A DNA stretch of 64,000 bases, taken from assembly GCA_001640655.1 (NCBI GenBank), contig LXGT01000003.1:124001-188000 (forward strand). Direction: 5' to 3'. This document shows positions 33,850-48,163 of the stretch, one piece after another. The stretch comes from Endoconidiophora laricicola (lineage: Eukaryota > Ascomycota > Sordariomycetes > Microascales > Ceratocystidaceae). The position numbers were made by a program, and so were the translations under genes. Positions within the stretch are counted from its first letter, which is position 1. Every line of letters starts with the position of its first letter. The notes under the pieces are model-generated. The model was not told where the DNA came from, did not search any database, and saw nothing but the letters and a program-made list of their open reading frames with translations.

Positions 33850-36598
33850 GATTTGTTATTCTTTTCTTTATGTTTTTTTTTTATTGTTCAGGATTCTGCA
33901 TATGACAAAGAGCAAGCAGCCCCTTTCATTTCTCCTATCTCTATCAATCTATCAACATCGCCATAACCATAACCATAAATACCGTTTTATCAGCAACACA
34001 ACATAACTTTCCCGTATGAACAAGTTTGGCTTCCTTCATGGGAACCTCAATAACACTGATTACTTCTGTCTTTTTCTTTATCTGGTGGCGGAATTACCAC
34101 TCGGCGTCATCATTAAGCAGTTTTGAACGTAGCTTTTATTAGCAACTGTCTTTCGTTCTTTATTTGATATTATCTTGTACAGTTACTATCTTTCGTTCGA
34201 AATTTCATTTTATTTTATTCCTATCATCTCGATGAAGTATTCCTTTTTCTCTTTAACTTTCTTCCAAAGAACTCTGTTCTTTATTTTTTTCATTCCTTAG
34301 CCGCTTGTCTATAAAACTCCAGTCTACGCGCACTACACTGGAAGACATTGGCATTCTTATTTTCTCTTCTCTACTTTTTCTCTAATTTTTTTTCTTTCAC
34401 GCGCATAATGAATGATATCATGATTAGTATCTATCTTACATTGGCCGGGAAAGTTGCTGCAACATATGGTGTTCTTTTGGGTGGGTGAGATGGGGTTTGA
34501 AAGGTCTGCCTGCCTCTTGTGAACATGAGCGCTGAATGGATGTTTCTTTTATTGTTATCTTTTTCTACGTCTTTTTTGGGAAGGGCAAGGTGGTTGGACA
34601 TCTGTTTGTTGCTTTTATCTGTTCATTGCCATGTATGAAGTCGTTCTCTCTTAGGGAGGAGAAGAAAGAGAAGAGAGACGGAAAGCGTTTTGTCATGTAG
34701 TATTTCATCCTGTTTGGATTGTCATTTCTGTTTATTGTTTGTGGGAAGCGGTGGAAAGGAGACTTGATTATCTTTTCTTTTTTTTTCTTGATTTTTAGTA
34801 TCTTAGTTTTCTTTTCAGTTTGACAAGGGACTCCAGGACAAAGTATTTTCCTCTTTTAGTTAGAGATAGTTGTTGGTTTTGTTTCTCTTTCTTCGTTTTA
34901 TCATTATTTCTTTTTGGACGGTGTTGATGTTGGATGTGTTATCTTAAGTAGTGGTTTGTTTGTCTTTGTTTCGTATGACTGTGCTGGCCAAGAAGGGAAG
35001 CTTTATTTTGTTATCACAAAGTATTGTTTATTGATGAGTTCAGTATCTATCTTGATTTCTAGGAGAGAAAGATGAGAGAGACAAAAGAAATGATTAAATT
35101 TGAAGAAAAAAGGTGTCAAAACAAAGAGAAGATGAGCCTGTGTGTCTGAAGATCTTATGTCAAGGTGGTGAGAGAAAGAAGCCGTGATACTTTGTCAAGT
35201 AGAGTTTGGTGTTTAGGCGTTTGCGTTTGTTATTAAGCTTTTAGTCACGTGAATTTATCTGTATTATTGAAAAAAAGAAGCTTATGCTTAAAATTTGAGA
35301 CTGTGAGCCAGAACTTAAAGAAAATAAAAGAGTAGATAAGATCTGACAGAAAAGATCTCTCGGCTAATATGTCTTTATAGTGTGTGATGTTGATGTGCTT
35401 TGACAGGAGTGAGTTGTAATAAGTAACGACCTTATGCAGAACAGAAAGAAAAAAAAGAAGATAATCTTTAAAATGAATTCAGATGAGACTTTGACTAGCT
35501 TATGGCGCGTATTTTTGACAATCGGACATATGCAAAAGTCGGCTAAGATGTCTCCTAGGTACTAGTTTAATTTTGACTGTAATGATAATATATCAGTTCT
35601 TTTTTTGTTCGTTTGGCGATTTGATTCACCGATGAAGCCGAGCTGATGTTTACATATCATATAAAATTAAGGAAAAGAGGAGCCCGTCGTTTGCTTGAAT
35701 GCTAACGTTGTCTTCTGTCTGTTTGTGAGAGTGGAAAGAAACAAACAGACGAAAGACAACCTAAGACAAGACAACATTGCCGCAAAGATAGATGTATGTC
35801 TATATGTGGGTTTATCTTATTGTGCTATCATTCTATCCTCAAACCGAATACGACGGGAGCGGAACGATATATTAAACAACACAAAATGGCTATATATACG
35901 TGAATATATAGAACGGGCCGATACATAAAAGACGTATATAGGCCGCCGTGGTGGAGGCTGGGACTGGCGGAGATTTTAAGCCTGAGACTCTCTCGGGTAA
36001 GGACATACTGGCATCTACAATATTTGAAATTATAGCTCAGGTGTAGTTTAAATGAAGGATTGCTTTACCGTGTGCCGGTTTTGGTCTGATTCAAGGCAAT
36101 TAGAAATAATTTATTCTCTTTTTTTGGCTGCCCCGCCTTGGAATTAGCGTTAGAGTTGCTGTTTTTTTTTTTTTTTTTAATGAGGGGGGGGGGGGGGGAG
36201 AAGAGGAACTCCAACTAAACCAAACCGCCCATTTTTCTTCTACATTTTCCCGTCTTAAGTAAGTATTGCAAGCTATCATCTTTTTGTTTAAAAAGGAAGC
36301 CGTTCTGCCGAATTTCCGAAATACTGTTTTTTTTTCCTTTTCTATGCTTTCTGTTCCTTCAAGGTCAGACAAGCAACGAAATTGATCTTCTAGTTCCCTT
36401 CATCCCATCTCTCGCTCTTTCGAGGTCATTACCGCCAACAGTCTAAGCTGCCGTTAAAATCTCGGCTCAACTCACGAACCTAGAGACTCTCTAATCTCTC
36501 TCTACGATACTTACTTTTGATCAATCTTCCGACCAGTTTCATTGCTCGTGCATTCTTTAACTACGGCCTCGACTAATCTCTCCTCTACGCCTCGCAGC
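33850..36598. other. 2.7-kb spacer with a strand-composition switch
   Basis: From 33850 to about 35040 the plus strand is markedly T-rich, then A/G-rich to about 35470. A T-run followed by a G-run lies at about 36162-36199. No protein-coding segment with convincing composition is present. The last ~200 bp is a C/T-rich leader for the PBY1-like gene. Confidence 0.5.
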
Positions 36599-39285
36599 AT
36601 GCATATCCTCGTTACCAACGACGACGGCCCGCCGTCCCCGCATTCCTCACCATATGTTCACACGCTGGTGCGCCAGCTCAAGGAAGCCGGCCACTCGGTG
36701 TCTGTGGTACTGCCCCACACCCAACGGTCGTGGATCGGCAAGGCCCATATGATTGGGCAAACAGTAACGCCGACGTACTACCGACCGGGCCGGGAGTCAC
36801 ACGGCGACGGACCGGATGCGCAGGGCACTACGCATGTACAGCCGCATACGGCGCCGGCTGAGGAGGAATGGATTCTAGTGGACGGCACGCCGGCGTCGTG
36901 TGCGCAAATCGGCCTGCACCATTTTTTCCAGCACAAGGGCACCGTCGACCTGGTGGTCAGCGGGCCCAATTACGGGCGCAACACAACGGCCGTGTTTGCA
37001 TTGAGCAGTGGAACCATGGGCGCGGCGTTGGAGGCAGCCGTATGCGGCTTCAAGGCTGTGGCGCTGAGCTATGCCTTCTTTTCGCGCAACCATGACCCAG
37101 TCATCATTGAGGCGGCTACGCGCCGCGCCGTGCGTGTTATCGAGGCTGTCTACAAGCAGTGGCCTACCGACCGCTCGGTCGATCTGTATAGCGTCAACGT
37201 GCCGCTCGTCCCAGACGTCGAGATTAACAAGACCCTGTGGACTGATATGCTGCAGAACTACTGGAATGAGGGCAGCTGCTTCCAGGAGGTGGCTGGCGGC
37301 GCCGATGACGATGCAGTCCTGCTGGAGGAGAAGATTCGCGAGGGCAACGTTCCCGAGCCTCATGCTCCGGCTCCGGGCAGTGTCAAGGGCCATGACCACA
37401 AGCACTTTAAGTGGGCGCCCAAGTTTGCCGGCGTCTATAAGAGCGTCGAGGATGCCAAACCTGGCAATGACGGCTGGGCAGTCCAGGAGGGCCTGACCAG
37501 GTAAGTCTTAAATATTCGGTAGTACAACGTCGACCACATGCTAACTTTATATCACAGCGTCACACCGCTCAAGGCCAATTTTTTCCAGGCTGCTCACCAC
37601 TTACACGGCACGGAATTGGAGCTGTAAGTGAACACGCCACGTCCTTTTTCTTCTTCTTGTTTCCTGTGTTTTCTCGTGCAGAAACTACCCAGCAGTCAGT
37701 GTCTGTTTTGTTATTTATTTCCAAGGGTCCCAATACCCAGTAGAAGGAAGCCTGGCTTTCGATGATGACGGGCTGGACTATGATATGAAGTAATCTTTGA
37801 GATATTAATTTGTTTTTTCTCTTTTTTTCATTAATTTTTTTTTTTTACTTTCGTGCTTTCTCGTTACATGTTTGCGTACCTTTTTTTTTTTTTTTCTCTT
37901 TCAGTCTTAAGCCTCTTCTTACTCCCAAATATAGCTCTCCTACCCCAACGTCAGCTTCGACATCCGCCCACAAGAACTGCATGTACGCCGCTGTCAAGTA
38001 CGATGACGCTTATGTGCAGCCCATTGTTTCCAGAGCTCTTCAGAAGCTATTCCCCGGCGTCTTCAACCTGTTATCGCCTGAGGTTTCTGACGATAACGCC
38101 ATCTCGCTAGCTACTGAAGTGCCCGATGCGACCTCGGCTAAAATTCTGCAGATCATGGCTTATGAGGCCTTAGACTTCGACTATGCCATGCAGAATCCGG
38201 CGTCGACTTTGATAAACAGCTTCATGATCCGCAAGGCGCTAATCCGCAAGCACTATCTCTCGTTGGCCGTGCAGCACTGGGTAGCTAAGCATCCCGAGTC
38301 GATCCTCAAGAGGAGCGTGACAGTCAGCGATGCCTTCGAGGTCGACTACGCCGAGTTTCTAGACGACGCACTCGTCGAGGCATTTGATCTGCGCGAGAGT
38401 CTTGCTCGCAACGAGGACCAGAAGCCTGAGAACCGAGAGTGGTGGATTCTCAAGCCCGGTATGAGTGATCGTGGCCAAGGCATCCACCTGTTCAGCTCCA
38501 TGGACGAGCTCCAGGGCATCTTTGACACGTGGGAAGAGGAACGGCCAGACTCTGACGATGAAGACTCTGATAAGTACGAAAACGAAAACGCAGAAAACGA
38601 CAAAGGCAGCAATGATGGTGACTACATCACTACATCGCATCTGCGCCACTTCGTTGCCCAAAAGTACATTCATCCGCCACTCCTACTGGCCGGTGACGAC
38701 CGTAAGTTCCACATCCGCACCTACGTCACGTGCATCGGCCGTCTGTCCGTTTACGTTTATGACGACATGCTCGCACTCAGCGCCAGCCAGCCATACGCCG
38801 CGCCATGGCTCGATGCGGCCAACCTCGACGCCCACTTAACAAACACGTGCCGACAAGACGAGCAGCCAGCCGGCGCGCGGCCTGTCGTACAGCGGCTCAG
38901 CGATGTGGCCTTTTTGGATACGGCAGTCACCGGCGTCAGTGCCACCAGCATCACGACGCAGATCGATGAGATCGTCGGAGAAGTATTCGAGGGCGCTGCG
39001 CGAGCCATGGGTATGCATTTTACGCCGTTGACAAACGCTTTCGAAGTGTTCGGTGTAGACTTTTTAGTCGGCGCTGATAGCACCGTCTATCTGCTTGAGG
39101 TCAACTCATTCCCAGATTTCCGACAGACCGGCGCCGGGCTTAGCAGCGTCGTCGAGGGCTTCTGGACAGAGACGCTACGGATAGCCGTTGGTGGCTTCTT
39201 CGGACTAACGCCTGCCGAGGTAGCAACTACTGGTCAGGTCGTGCCTCAGTTAAGGCTAGTGCGCAAGGTTGAGCTAGGCATGTAA
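36599..39285 (+). CDS. PBY1: SurE-like phosphatase / tubulin-tyrosine-ligase fusion (Pby1)
   Basis: Predicted 818-aa protein; exons 36599-37500, 37558-37623, 37682-37789 and 37905-39285, total divisible by three. Yeast Pby1 is a P-body-associated protein with a SurE-type and a tubulin-tyrosine-ligase (ATP-grasp) domain. The SurE domain (about 1-325) begins MHILVTNDDGP with the metal-binding Asp pair, and has VSGPNYGRN and SGTMGAALEA; exon 2 contributes the terminal SVTPLKANFF strand. The TTL domain (about 375-810) shows YAAVKYDDAYV, WWILKPGMSDRGQGIHLF, KFHIRTYVTCIG, HLTNTC and VDFLVGAD with EVNSFPD metal ligands near the end. An acidic insert (EERPDSDDEDSD) interrupts the TTL fold. Exon 3 (linker) is the least certain; it is supported by frame closure and a GTAATC donor. 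An in-frame ATG at 36542 would add 19 residues before the SurE strand. Confidence 0.9.
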
Positions 39286-42200
39286 AAAAAGAGTTCGGCA
39301 AGTACTAGCTACAACATAAAAAATTGAGCCTGATAGGCTCACAATATCATGGCGCTGTAACTTTGACAGCTATTGCGTGATCAAGCAGTCTTTTACTCAG
39401 TATTTGCCATCTTCTTCAGGCGCAATGCTCAACTCCATAAATTTGATATGTATTAATCTCGGTTCTATAGGTGTTCGTTATGACTACTGTGCTCTTCTAA
39501 TTTGTGAATCTTGAAGATAATATTCAGTATTATAGGTTATAAGGGTTATCTGCTATAACGACAACATCAAATATAACCCTCAAATTCTGAACTACACGTT
39601 GTTTTTATATTTCTTCTGCTTAAATAACCCCTTATAAGTCTCGATTACTCACTATTCAAAACGTATCCCATTTTACAACTCAACGTTTGCACATTATCAT
39701 CCTGATGGGTATGTGTATGTATTATTTGCGGAGTCACAGCCACGATAAGCGTCTTCTCTATAGGTAACACAGCTATGACACGAAAAGGAAAACCATGGAC
39801 ACACGTAAGCTCGTAAGTGATGATGTTGTTTTGACGAAGTCACTTGCAATTCGTGTTACATATATTTGGAACTTCATCTCAGAAGAAGCAAAATGATGGA
39901 AATAGTCATGTTTTTCTTTCGTTCTCACCGCACAAGAAATGGACATATAAGGGGGACTTGATATGATACTCAATATATATGCACCTTACTAGCTGGCCAT
40001 ATCAGATATGTAACATTTTTTGTAAGAGTGTGCGCCTTGTTGTGGCCTAACACAACTCAACCTAAAAGCGAGTTCTTATATTGACCTATTACACGACATG
40101 GAGAAGTTAAATAGAGTTTTATTTGTGCAAAGGTGGCTAAGTACTTCCGAGAATAGTCTTTATTTGATTTGTCAAGAGTTAAGCACATTCGACTTTGGGT
40201 GGCTCTGATATACCCAAAAGCAATAAATGCATAGTTGAAGAATAGACCTTAACCTATCATATATTTATTATATTATACTTATTTGAGAAAAGAACGCCTC
40301 GAAAAAATCCAAGACAACACAATAGAAAAAGCAGGTTTCACGTACACAGCCACTAAAAGCTACTAGATTAGTGTAAATAAATCCACTAATGGATGTTTAG
40401 ATTTCACTAGTATATGTTAAAAAGGCCATATCAAGAAGATCATGTGAAGTCACTTTCAAACTCGCTCAATGCCAGACATGCGGCAAGAACATCTCGTTAG
40501 TGCCAGACCTTCTGGCCGCCTGTGATATTTCTTGTTTGTATGTGGAGAGCCAAGTCCGGGGAGCTATATCTTGTTCCAAAGCAGGCTGCTGACTTTTGAA
40601 AGAGGAGGGGACAAAGGAATAACTCAAGCGTTCTAGCCATAGTAGCTGCAATATATTAGTAAGTATGCCACTAAGGAAAGCCAGACCCAAGATTTAGCCA
40701 AGCCAAAATAGTAAATTACTCAGCTCCATCGCCCCATCCCAACTTGTTTCTGTGAGTGCGCGCGTGTGTGTGTGTGTATATTAAACGTCTACCTACATTG
40801 CTACGCAATCAAATGACGCCAGATTGGTTACTGGACAGAGCTTCAAAGCCTCCTGCCAAGGCACCCCCCTAAGATGACAGAGTCGATTATGTCACCATAA
40901 CCCAGAGCTTGTTTCTCTTTCGGCTAAGTATCGTGATGGGCCGCGATCTAAAGAACCAAACTTCTCTATAACCTCCCTCCCCCACCCCAAAAAAAAAAGT
41001 TTCATATAAACTCATAATATATGCTCAATCAAGGTGTATAGAACCTTGGAAGCTATGCGAAGGCAAGCAAGAGAGTTTTGGTTGCTTTTGGGCGCCTGCA
41101 TCTTATCAACGTATGACGAGTCTGACCCACCAGCCTATCTTAGGAGCAGATGCCATATCAAAAAAAAAGAGAGAAAACAAGATATATTGACATAGCCTTG
41201 GCCTGACCAATGCAGTATTCTCTCTTACAGTGCACTTTCTGTTCATGACACGATAGTATCAGCTAACCAACCCTCTGCTACGATGAATGTCATCCATCAT
41301 ATTCTTAACCAACATAGGGCTTTTTGTCAGGCATTAAAGATTTTGTATCTTGGTAGATAAAACATTTCTTGGCCAACTAACTAGCTTCTAACATGTTACT
41401 AAATACTAGGTTATTTCGTTTCTTTTCTTCTCAGAAGAATCACATGCCATTCTTAGTTGAGAACAAAATATATAAACTTGACAAAAGAAAAAGCGAAGCC
41501 TTGGCTCATACGCTCATAATTATATTCTCTGAAAGTTGAAGAACGAGAGAGATAACTTCAATCTAAGCCATCGATAAGGATCTTCTGTTGCTTTAGGCCA
41601 AGACTTGCCAATGTGAACCCCACAAGCACAAATATACAACAACGGTCTGGGCCCAAGATCGTTCGCCGCCAGTCCTTTATGATACTACTAGTTGTCTCTT
41701 TTGTATTTCTATGTAGGCTTTTAGCATTTGCCAAGAATGCATATCCCCCTCCCTTTCTTCTAACCCCTTCTTGTGTCTAGATCTTCAAGGTTTTTTTTTC
41801 TTGTATTCATGTACGAACAAGGGGTACCTTTTTGGTATTTTCTTCTTGTATTTTGACTCGCAAAAATGTAATTTAAATAAATATATCATAGGGGTAGGAA
41901 CACTTCATTAAATACATTCCCCATTCATGCATTGCTATTATGCAGGCTGCTAGAAAAAGGAAAGATCCTTTTTTGCAGATTGTGATATTGTGCAATATAC
42001 AAAGAGTTAAAAAAGAATGAATACACCCGAGCAGTACTTTGACAATGCCAATTAGCGAGCAAATGCATACTACGTATTAGTTATGTGTAAACGGCAATAA
42101 GTAATGGAATTACATATATATCTTTAGGTTCGGATTTACAAGCTGGGGCTGTTGTCAACCATAGTTGGTATTGCATCTTCTACAACAAGGGAAAGGAAAT

Positions 42201-42570
42201 ATGGAGAAATACGTCGTCATGGGCCAGGTTTACTGTTATGATTCGGATAACCGAAAAAGCCAGGCTCTAGCTTGGTCAAGCGGAGCGAGGCGGTCAAGAA
42301 GAAAACAAACAAGGCCTTACTATGACGACGGGACGCACAATTCAAGCAAGATAAGCCATATCAGAGAATCTAGAGTTACGTCTTAGGTACTGGACAGTAG
42401 ACAATAACATATTGTTAGATGCCTTAACATATTCGTTATTGTATATAATGATTGATTGGCTCACTGCAACTTGCACTGAAGTCGGTTCTATCCTTGTGCG
42501 TGTCGTCAACTTGATATTACAACCATCCATTGGCCTAGCCATGAAACGGCACGTTCACCTTCCGTTGGAG

Positions 42571-42626
42571 TATCTTCATAGTTCAAGAAACTTGATATGA
42601 TTGATGATTAAGAAAAAAAAAAAAAA
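42571..42626 (+). mobile_element. Ultra-short poly(A)-tailed retroposon, copy 3
   Basis: TATCTTCATAGTTCAAGAAA then CTTGATATGATTGATGATT, then a poly(A) tail. Possible 6-bp target duplication TTGGAG (42565-42570 and 42632-42637), shorter and less secure than for the copies at 9602 and 10234. Confidence 0.6.
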
Positions 42627-45600
42627 CTACTTTGGAGATGCCACAACTACTTAGTAGTATCTAACTACTATTTAAGAAGGTATTTGTGTTTATATACTTG
42701 AAAATAAAGAAGCCAGAAATAATCCGACATTTATCAATATAGATGCACTGTACAAACGTATAAAGTATCGCAGAGTTTCTTACTTTGCAATTACTGCTTT
42801 CGTTTGCTGTTTATAGCTAATTGTTGGCTTCAAGTCGGCATTTACTCCAAATCCAGCTAATAAGTTTCCAGAGATAGTCCGACAAGAAGAAGTCATATCC
42901 TCACGATAAATCAGACATCAGATGAAAAGTCAGAGATATAACGAAACACTACTTACTACAAATCAAATACTATTCTGTACGCTGAGACAATGACTTGGTT
43001 TAATACACACCGCTCGCCAATTACTAAGAATTTTGAGAAAAAAAAATTGGATTATAATATATCAGTGAGGCTGAGCAGATCAAAAGTACTTTTTAGTAGT
43101 TAACGTAGTAAACTAGCCCTATGTCGATGCACTATTAGCCAATAGAAAGTCCCTATTCATGCGAGACTCCACAATCCGTATCTTATAGGCTAACATCCAA
43201 AAGTGGAAGGTCTCAAGTTCCTCCAAGAAAAAGGAAAAAAGACTTGGTCTTTTGGTACAGTTACATATCAATCAATATTATATAAGACTCAGTCGGTGGC
43301 TTTTCTACGACTAGCAAAATCTAAGCGCCAATGGGTTTTATCGGTGAAAAAAACAGCCAAAGCAAGCTAAGTTTCGGCAAGCGCCCACAATTCAGTCCCT
43401 CAATGGGCTGCCATGAACACATGTTAGAGCTTCCAGCTATTGAAATCAGCTGCCAACCAGGGTGATTAGGTTTGGTGCGAAAAGAATGTGACTGCGATCT
43501 TGGAGCAAGGAAGGGATCTTTCTATATTTCCATTGATAGTGCTAGCTTCACAAAATGCTGTAGGTCGAGGAGGTCGTGGGCTTCTTCTCTCACGTTGATT
43601 GCCAATCAACCCTATTACTAGGGTTATTAACATGCACATCACAATTACCAGTCAAATACATCTACCTGGCTTCACTACAAGATTATTTGAGAATGCTTTA
43701 TTTTCCCTGCCAAGTATCTACTGAATAAATGACATTGCTTTCTACTACTTTAACAATGAACCATAATGCGGAAGCTAGAATGGAAAGGAATCTAACAAAA
43801 CAACAAAGGGTTAGGCTAGAGGGATCCCTAGATATATAGCGCTGGTCTGAGCTTCAAGTGGCATCTGCAGCTTGTCCTGGCAGGGCGGCGCCAAAGTTGA
43901 GTTATCAACGGAGGTATTGTTCTTCTCGTATATTGCCTTGTCTCAGATTTGTTATCTTCAAGTCAATGATACAGAGTAAGAAAGGATTAATTTGGGAGGG
44001 TTCATAAACTGATCGGCGAGCTTCCCAGCAACAGCGGAAGTTAAACGCGACGCAATCAAATTTGCTGGTAAATAAGTCAACAACAACAAGACCACCCTAA
44101 TCTCCTGTCATATTCTAGCGTCGCAGTGGGGGATAATGAATCAAAGCGAAGAAACGGCAGAGCTAGCTAAAAGAAGAATAAGAAGACTACCACCATACTA
44201 TATCAAGCCTGTAATAACAAGCTCATAAACGAGGACGTGCATTGCCCATGATTGAAAAGAAAGGGAAGTACAGAATACCTTAAAACTGCTATCTTGTGCG
44301 GATTCTATTTTGCAGTCCTTTCCAATTTCCTAGGGCAGCTGAAAGGCAAGCACACAATATTTACTTGCATATCAAGGCATTGTGTGTTCTGTAGATATTG
44401 CGTTAATCGCTTTCCATGTAAACTGTTTGTTATAATTTCATGACAAGATTAGATTACAAGTTATTGTATTGTCTCGTCATAGTTGACTTATAATCGAGTA
44501 ATGAGTTAGAGAAAAAGAATATAATTATTGTATTTAAACTGTGTATAAACAAAGGCAAGGGAAGGGGCCGCCAAATGAAAGAAAATAAGGTAAAGAAAGT
44601 GCATTAGATATGATACACCGTGCAATGTTATTAGCCGCTGGGAAACAACATGAAGGGATTTTTGTGATCGCAGCAAACTCTAGCGATTCATCTGCTGGAT
44701 GACTTGCGTTGCGCGTCTCGCCAACCTTTCTTTCCTCTTCCTCTTTTAGTAAGCCTTACCAGTGCGTTGTAGGTTTAAGTTTAACTTCAACTAAGAACAG
44801 AAAATTAATAATATAATAAGAAGCCTGGACGTTCCTCAAACGGCCAAAAGTAAAGGGGGAATGAAGCTGCCTTGAAACCCAGCCAACCAACAAGTAACGT
44901 AGAGACAGCGAAGAATAAGACAAAATCAACGGAAAGCAAGGGGCCTCTATGCAGCTTGAGTGGTTGGTTATTACTGTTCAACTCGGCTTTTCTTTCATGT
45001 TGCGTTCTCTCTTCCGCCTAGTTGGCACATTAAGACATCGCTTACGACTATCGAATCAGGGCCAGAATATGGCTCGTGATTAAGCTATGTAAAACAAGAT
45101 GACGTCTCTTGTGTGCTCAGTAATGCTAGCATAGATGTTTCCGTGATGCAGTGTGAGCTACAAATCATTCTCCAATAAGAACCGTATTGGATAAACTATG
45201 AAAAAAATTGCAATTCGCAGTTTCTGATGTGCAAAAATAACAGCCTGTGTCTTATGCCTGTTTGTCTATGTTCATGGGAACAACCAAAAAAAAAAAAAAA
45301 TAGCAAAAAGGTACCCTTCGTTAGCCAGGCACACATGGTTGTGTATTTGTGCATAAGCAATACCACGACAAGGGTTATATCTCTATAAGATGTGACAAAG
45401 AGCTCTGCTAAAGCTTCACGGCAATATCGGCATCTTGAATCATAGGGAAAAGCTTGACTTGTATTGATTGGCGGGTTTTTGAGTAACTCTTGTCTAGTTA
45501 GTTAACCAACTGCGTAAGGAACACATAGTAATTGACAGCAATATTTTAGTCAGTACATGTCACATGGTTAACTTAGCAACTAGAAGTTTAATGACATGTC

Positions 45601-46267
45601 ATTGCCCATCTGCGGCAGTGCTTCTGTCTCACAACGACGATGCCACCACTACCGTGATATGATGATGACGGTGATGACAGCCTCTGTAGAGTAAATACTG
45701 GTACTGGTACTGGTACTAATTCTGATATTGAGGCTCGTTCGTCTTATATCTGTTCACCAATAATCATGATTACTCTGACTTAGTGAGCCTCTACCTCATT
45801 CATCTTGGAGTTCATATACGGTGGTCAAACATAGCCCGAAACATCCAGCTTTGCCGGTGCACTTTTGTTTCGCCTTCTATGCAAATTCAAGGCGATGCAA
45901 AAGAAGGGCCTGCCAGTTTCTGCTACTGCCTAGAGGTAAATACGCCTTGACAACTTAGATTCTACCCTCTTCAACCTCGTGGCGAAAAAAAAAAAAAAAT
46001 CATATATACTAAACACGGCGGAATCGATCTAGCCACAGCATATTCTCTCATTATCTTGCTGTCGAGTACCTATAAAATGGCAAGCCAGCGTAGGCCCAAA
46101 AACTGGCCACGTTTAGGGCGCAGTAGCGCAGTAGTTGTCAAACCCCCCGGCAAGCTATGCTGTTTTTCCTTTTTTCTTAGCATAGATAAGGTTCACGATG
46201 TGTCCATTGCGTGTCTGCTGGGGTTTATAACGCATGGGCCAAGCTACCTGGCTTTAACCACATAATT

Positions 46268-46377
46268 TTTTTTTTGGGAGGCGATTAAGGGTTCTCGATA
46301 ACACAGATAGACCCTAGGTCTAGAGCTTGCCTGACTATTGGTTTAAGAGCGAGGTGTCTGCTCACTAAGCTATCATC
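46268..46377 (-). mobile_element. tRNA-derived SINE-like element
   Basis: On the minus strand a pol III A-box-like TAGCTTAGTGAGC (46360-46372) is followed by CTCTTAA (46343-46349), the anticodon loop typical of tRNA-Lys(CUU). A degenerate B box GTTATCGAGAACC (46290-46302) comes next, and the sequence ends CGCCTCCC plus an A10 run. Order, spacing and tail fit a tRNA-derived SINE. The acceptor stem and anticodon stem do not pair, so it is not a functional tRNA gene. No clear target duplication was found. Confidence 0.5.
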
Positions 46378-48121
46378 ATCTAACACTAACAAAACTAGCG
46401 GCTGTTAGTTAAATGAGTACTAGTTGGTTGACCTCCCCGAGGTAACTTTGCTGTTGCTCGGTATTTAATTATTAGTACAGACAATGATGTCCCAAGATGG
46501 TTTTCCTGCTGCTCCACGAAAACCTTAATTCCAATATGCTCCGCCACTTGATTAGCAAAGCAAGGCCCTCTTACTCCTCTTCCTCCTCCTCTTCCAGGCT
46601 TATGCAGCAGGTTTTTGGCGCCGAAAAGCCAGGACCGTCTTTTGTGATCGGGGCTGGTAACTCTTGTATCAGCTTCCTTCTTTGATCACAGACAGGATTT
46701 TTGAGTTCAGGACGCCTCTACCTTGGCATTGGTATTCAGAGGCAGAAGAGGTATCATCTAGGAGAATAGAAGTAAGAGGATTCGTAACTCGATAGCCTAT
46801 AAGTACGTCGAAGCATTTATTTCTCAGGAGACAAAAAAAAAAAATCAAGAAGAAAATAACCAAATCTGTATAGACAGCAAGGCCAAGTTTAGTCACGTTC
46901 CTTTACTTATGACCGTGGGAATTACAATAGCCAACGACAAAACATATATGTAGTCGATTGCATGTATTGTGAGGATTGAGCCGATTTGCATTGCCAACAA
47001 ACAAAAGAATAGACTCAAACGAATAAATAGTGCATCAAAAATATAAATGTAATAATAAAGTCTGAAGAAAAAAAGAATGATGTACCAGGTGAAACTATTA
47101 ACGGCCCAAGTCATCTGATGTGTACAGCGCCGTTTCGCCTCTGGGGGGGCTCTGTAACTAGCTCGGCAAATAGACAAATATCTGGAGATCTATTTATTTT
47201 TATAGACTACCAATTTTTTTAAAAAAAAATTAAAAATTAATCTAAACAAGAACTCATGATGCTTGGTCACGGTATATAGGGTTATTAGGGTCCAGCACTG
47301 CCACAATCCTTATATAACCAAAGAAAGTACCTGAGATTCAATATGGACAAGACTGCCGAGAGAAGGAAAAACAATAAGAACGGCTTAAAATTAAATTTTC
47401 AATCCACAACTGAAAAAGCATCGATATCTTCAGTCCCGATCATCACAATCATCACCATATTCATCATTGTCGTTGCTTGGCCGGCTCCCAGAATTCTAGC
47501 TCGCCAATATCCATTTATGAAACGCCTGGCACCAGCCTCAGGAGATTAGCTGGAGCCTATCTTCTCGTTCTTCTTTTTCGTCTAGTTGCTGGGCGTCTTG
47601 TTTTATTTACTCTTAGCAAAGAGCCAAGACAAAGTTCCAAGACTCAGTAATTAGAGCGAACTACTTGGCGCCCAAATAATTATATCTGCTTCATTTAATA
47701 AAGCATCCTCTCACAGCGGAAACTATAATAACAGAAAAAAAAAATCAACAACTAGACAACGAAGTCACACCCGTCTCACGACCTCCTGCTTTTGAATTTG
47801 TTATGGCTAGAATATCTCAATCTGAAATAAGAGAAGGCCCAAGTCCGCTGTTTTCAAGCTCCGTGCTAATCCCCCCGTCGCTAATTTCGAGCATTGTATC
47901 GATGCTAGAACGATTTACATAGCCATTGGCCTTTTTAGATTATCGTTGTCAACAGTTCTCTCTCTCTTTATACCAGAAACAATCGCTTCTCTCTTCACCT
48001 CACTTCTTCGACGTCTTGATTCCATTGCTCAGAGCACTCAGTTCTGTGTTTGCGTTGCCCTGCTCGCTTCCACTCAGAGTTTCCCTTGCGTTACTGTTAA
48101 TTTATCGTTAAGCAAGAAATA

Positions 48122-48123
<2 letters not shown>

Positions 48124-48159
<36 letters not shown>
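48124..48159. repeat. (AT)18 microsatellite upstream of PMC1
   Basis: Uninterrupted AT repeat about 470 bp upstream of the PMC1 start codon, probably within its promoter or leader. Confidence 0.95.

Positions 48160-48163
<4 letters not shown>

Noticed and set aside
35940..36010. GTGGTGGAGGCTGG... segment with tRNA-like look
   Set aside because: No B box follows and no cloverleaf pairing can be drawn.
43990..44080. Stretch with a 5S-rRNA-like AAGTTAAACGCG segment
   Set aside because: Only a short match; the remainder does not follow 5S rRNA sequence or pairing.
46056..46265. 69-codon plus-strand open frame next to the SINE-like element
   Set aside because: No protein-like pattern beyond chance; adjacent to repeat DNA.
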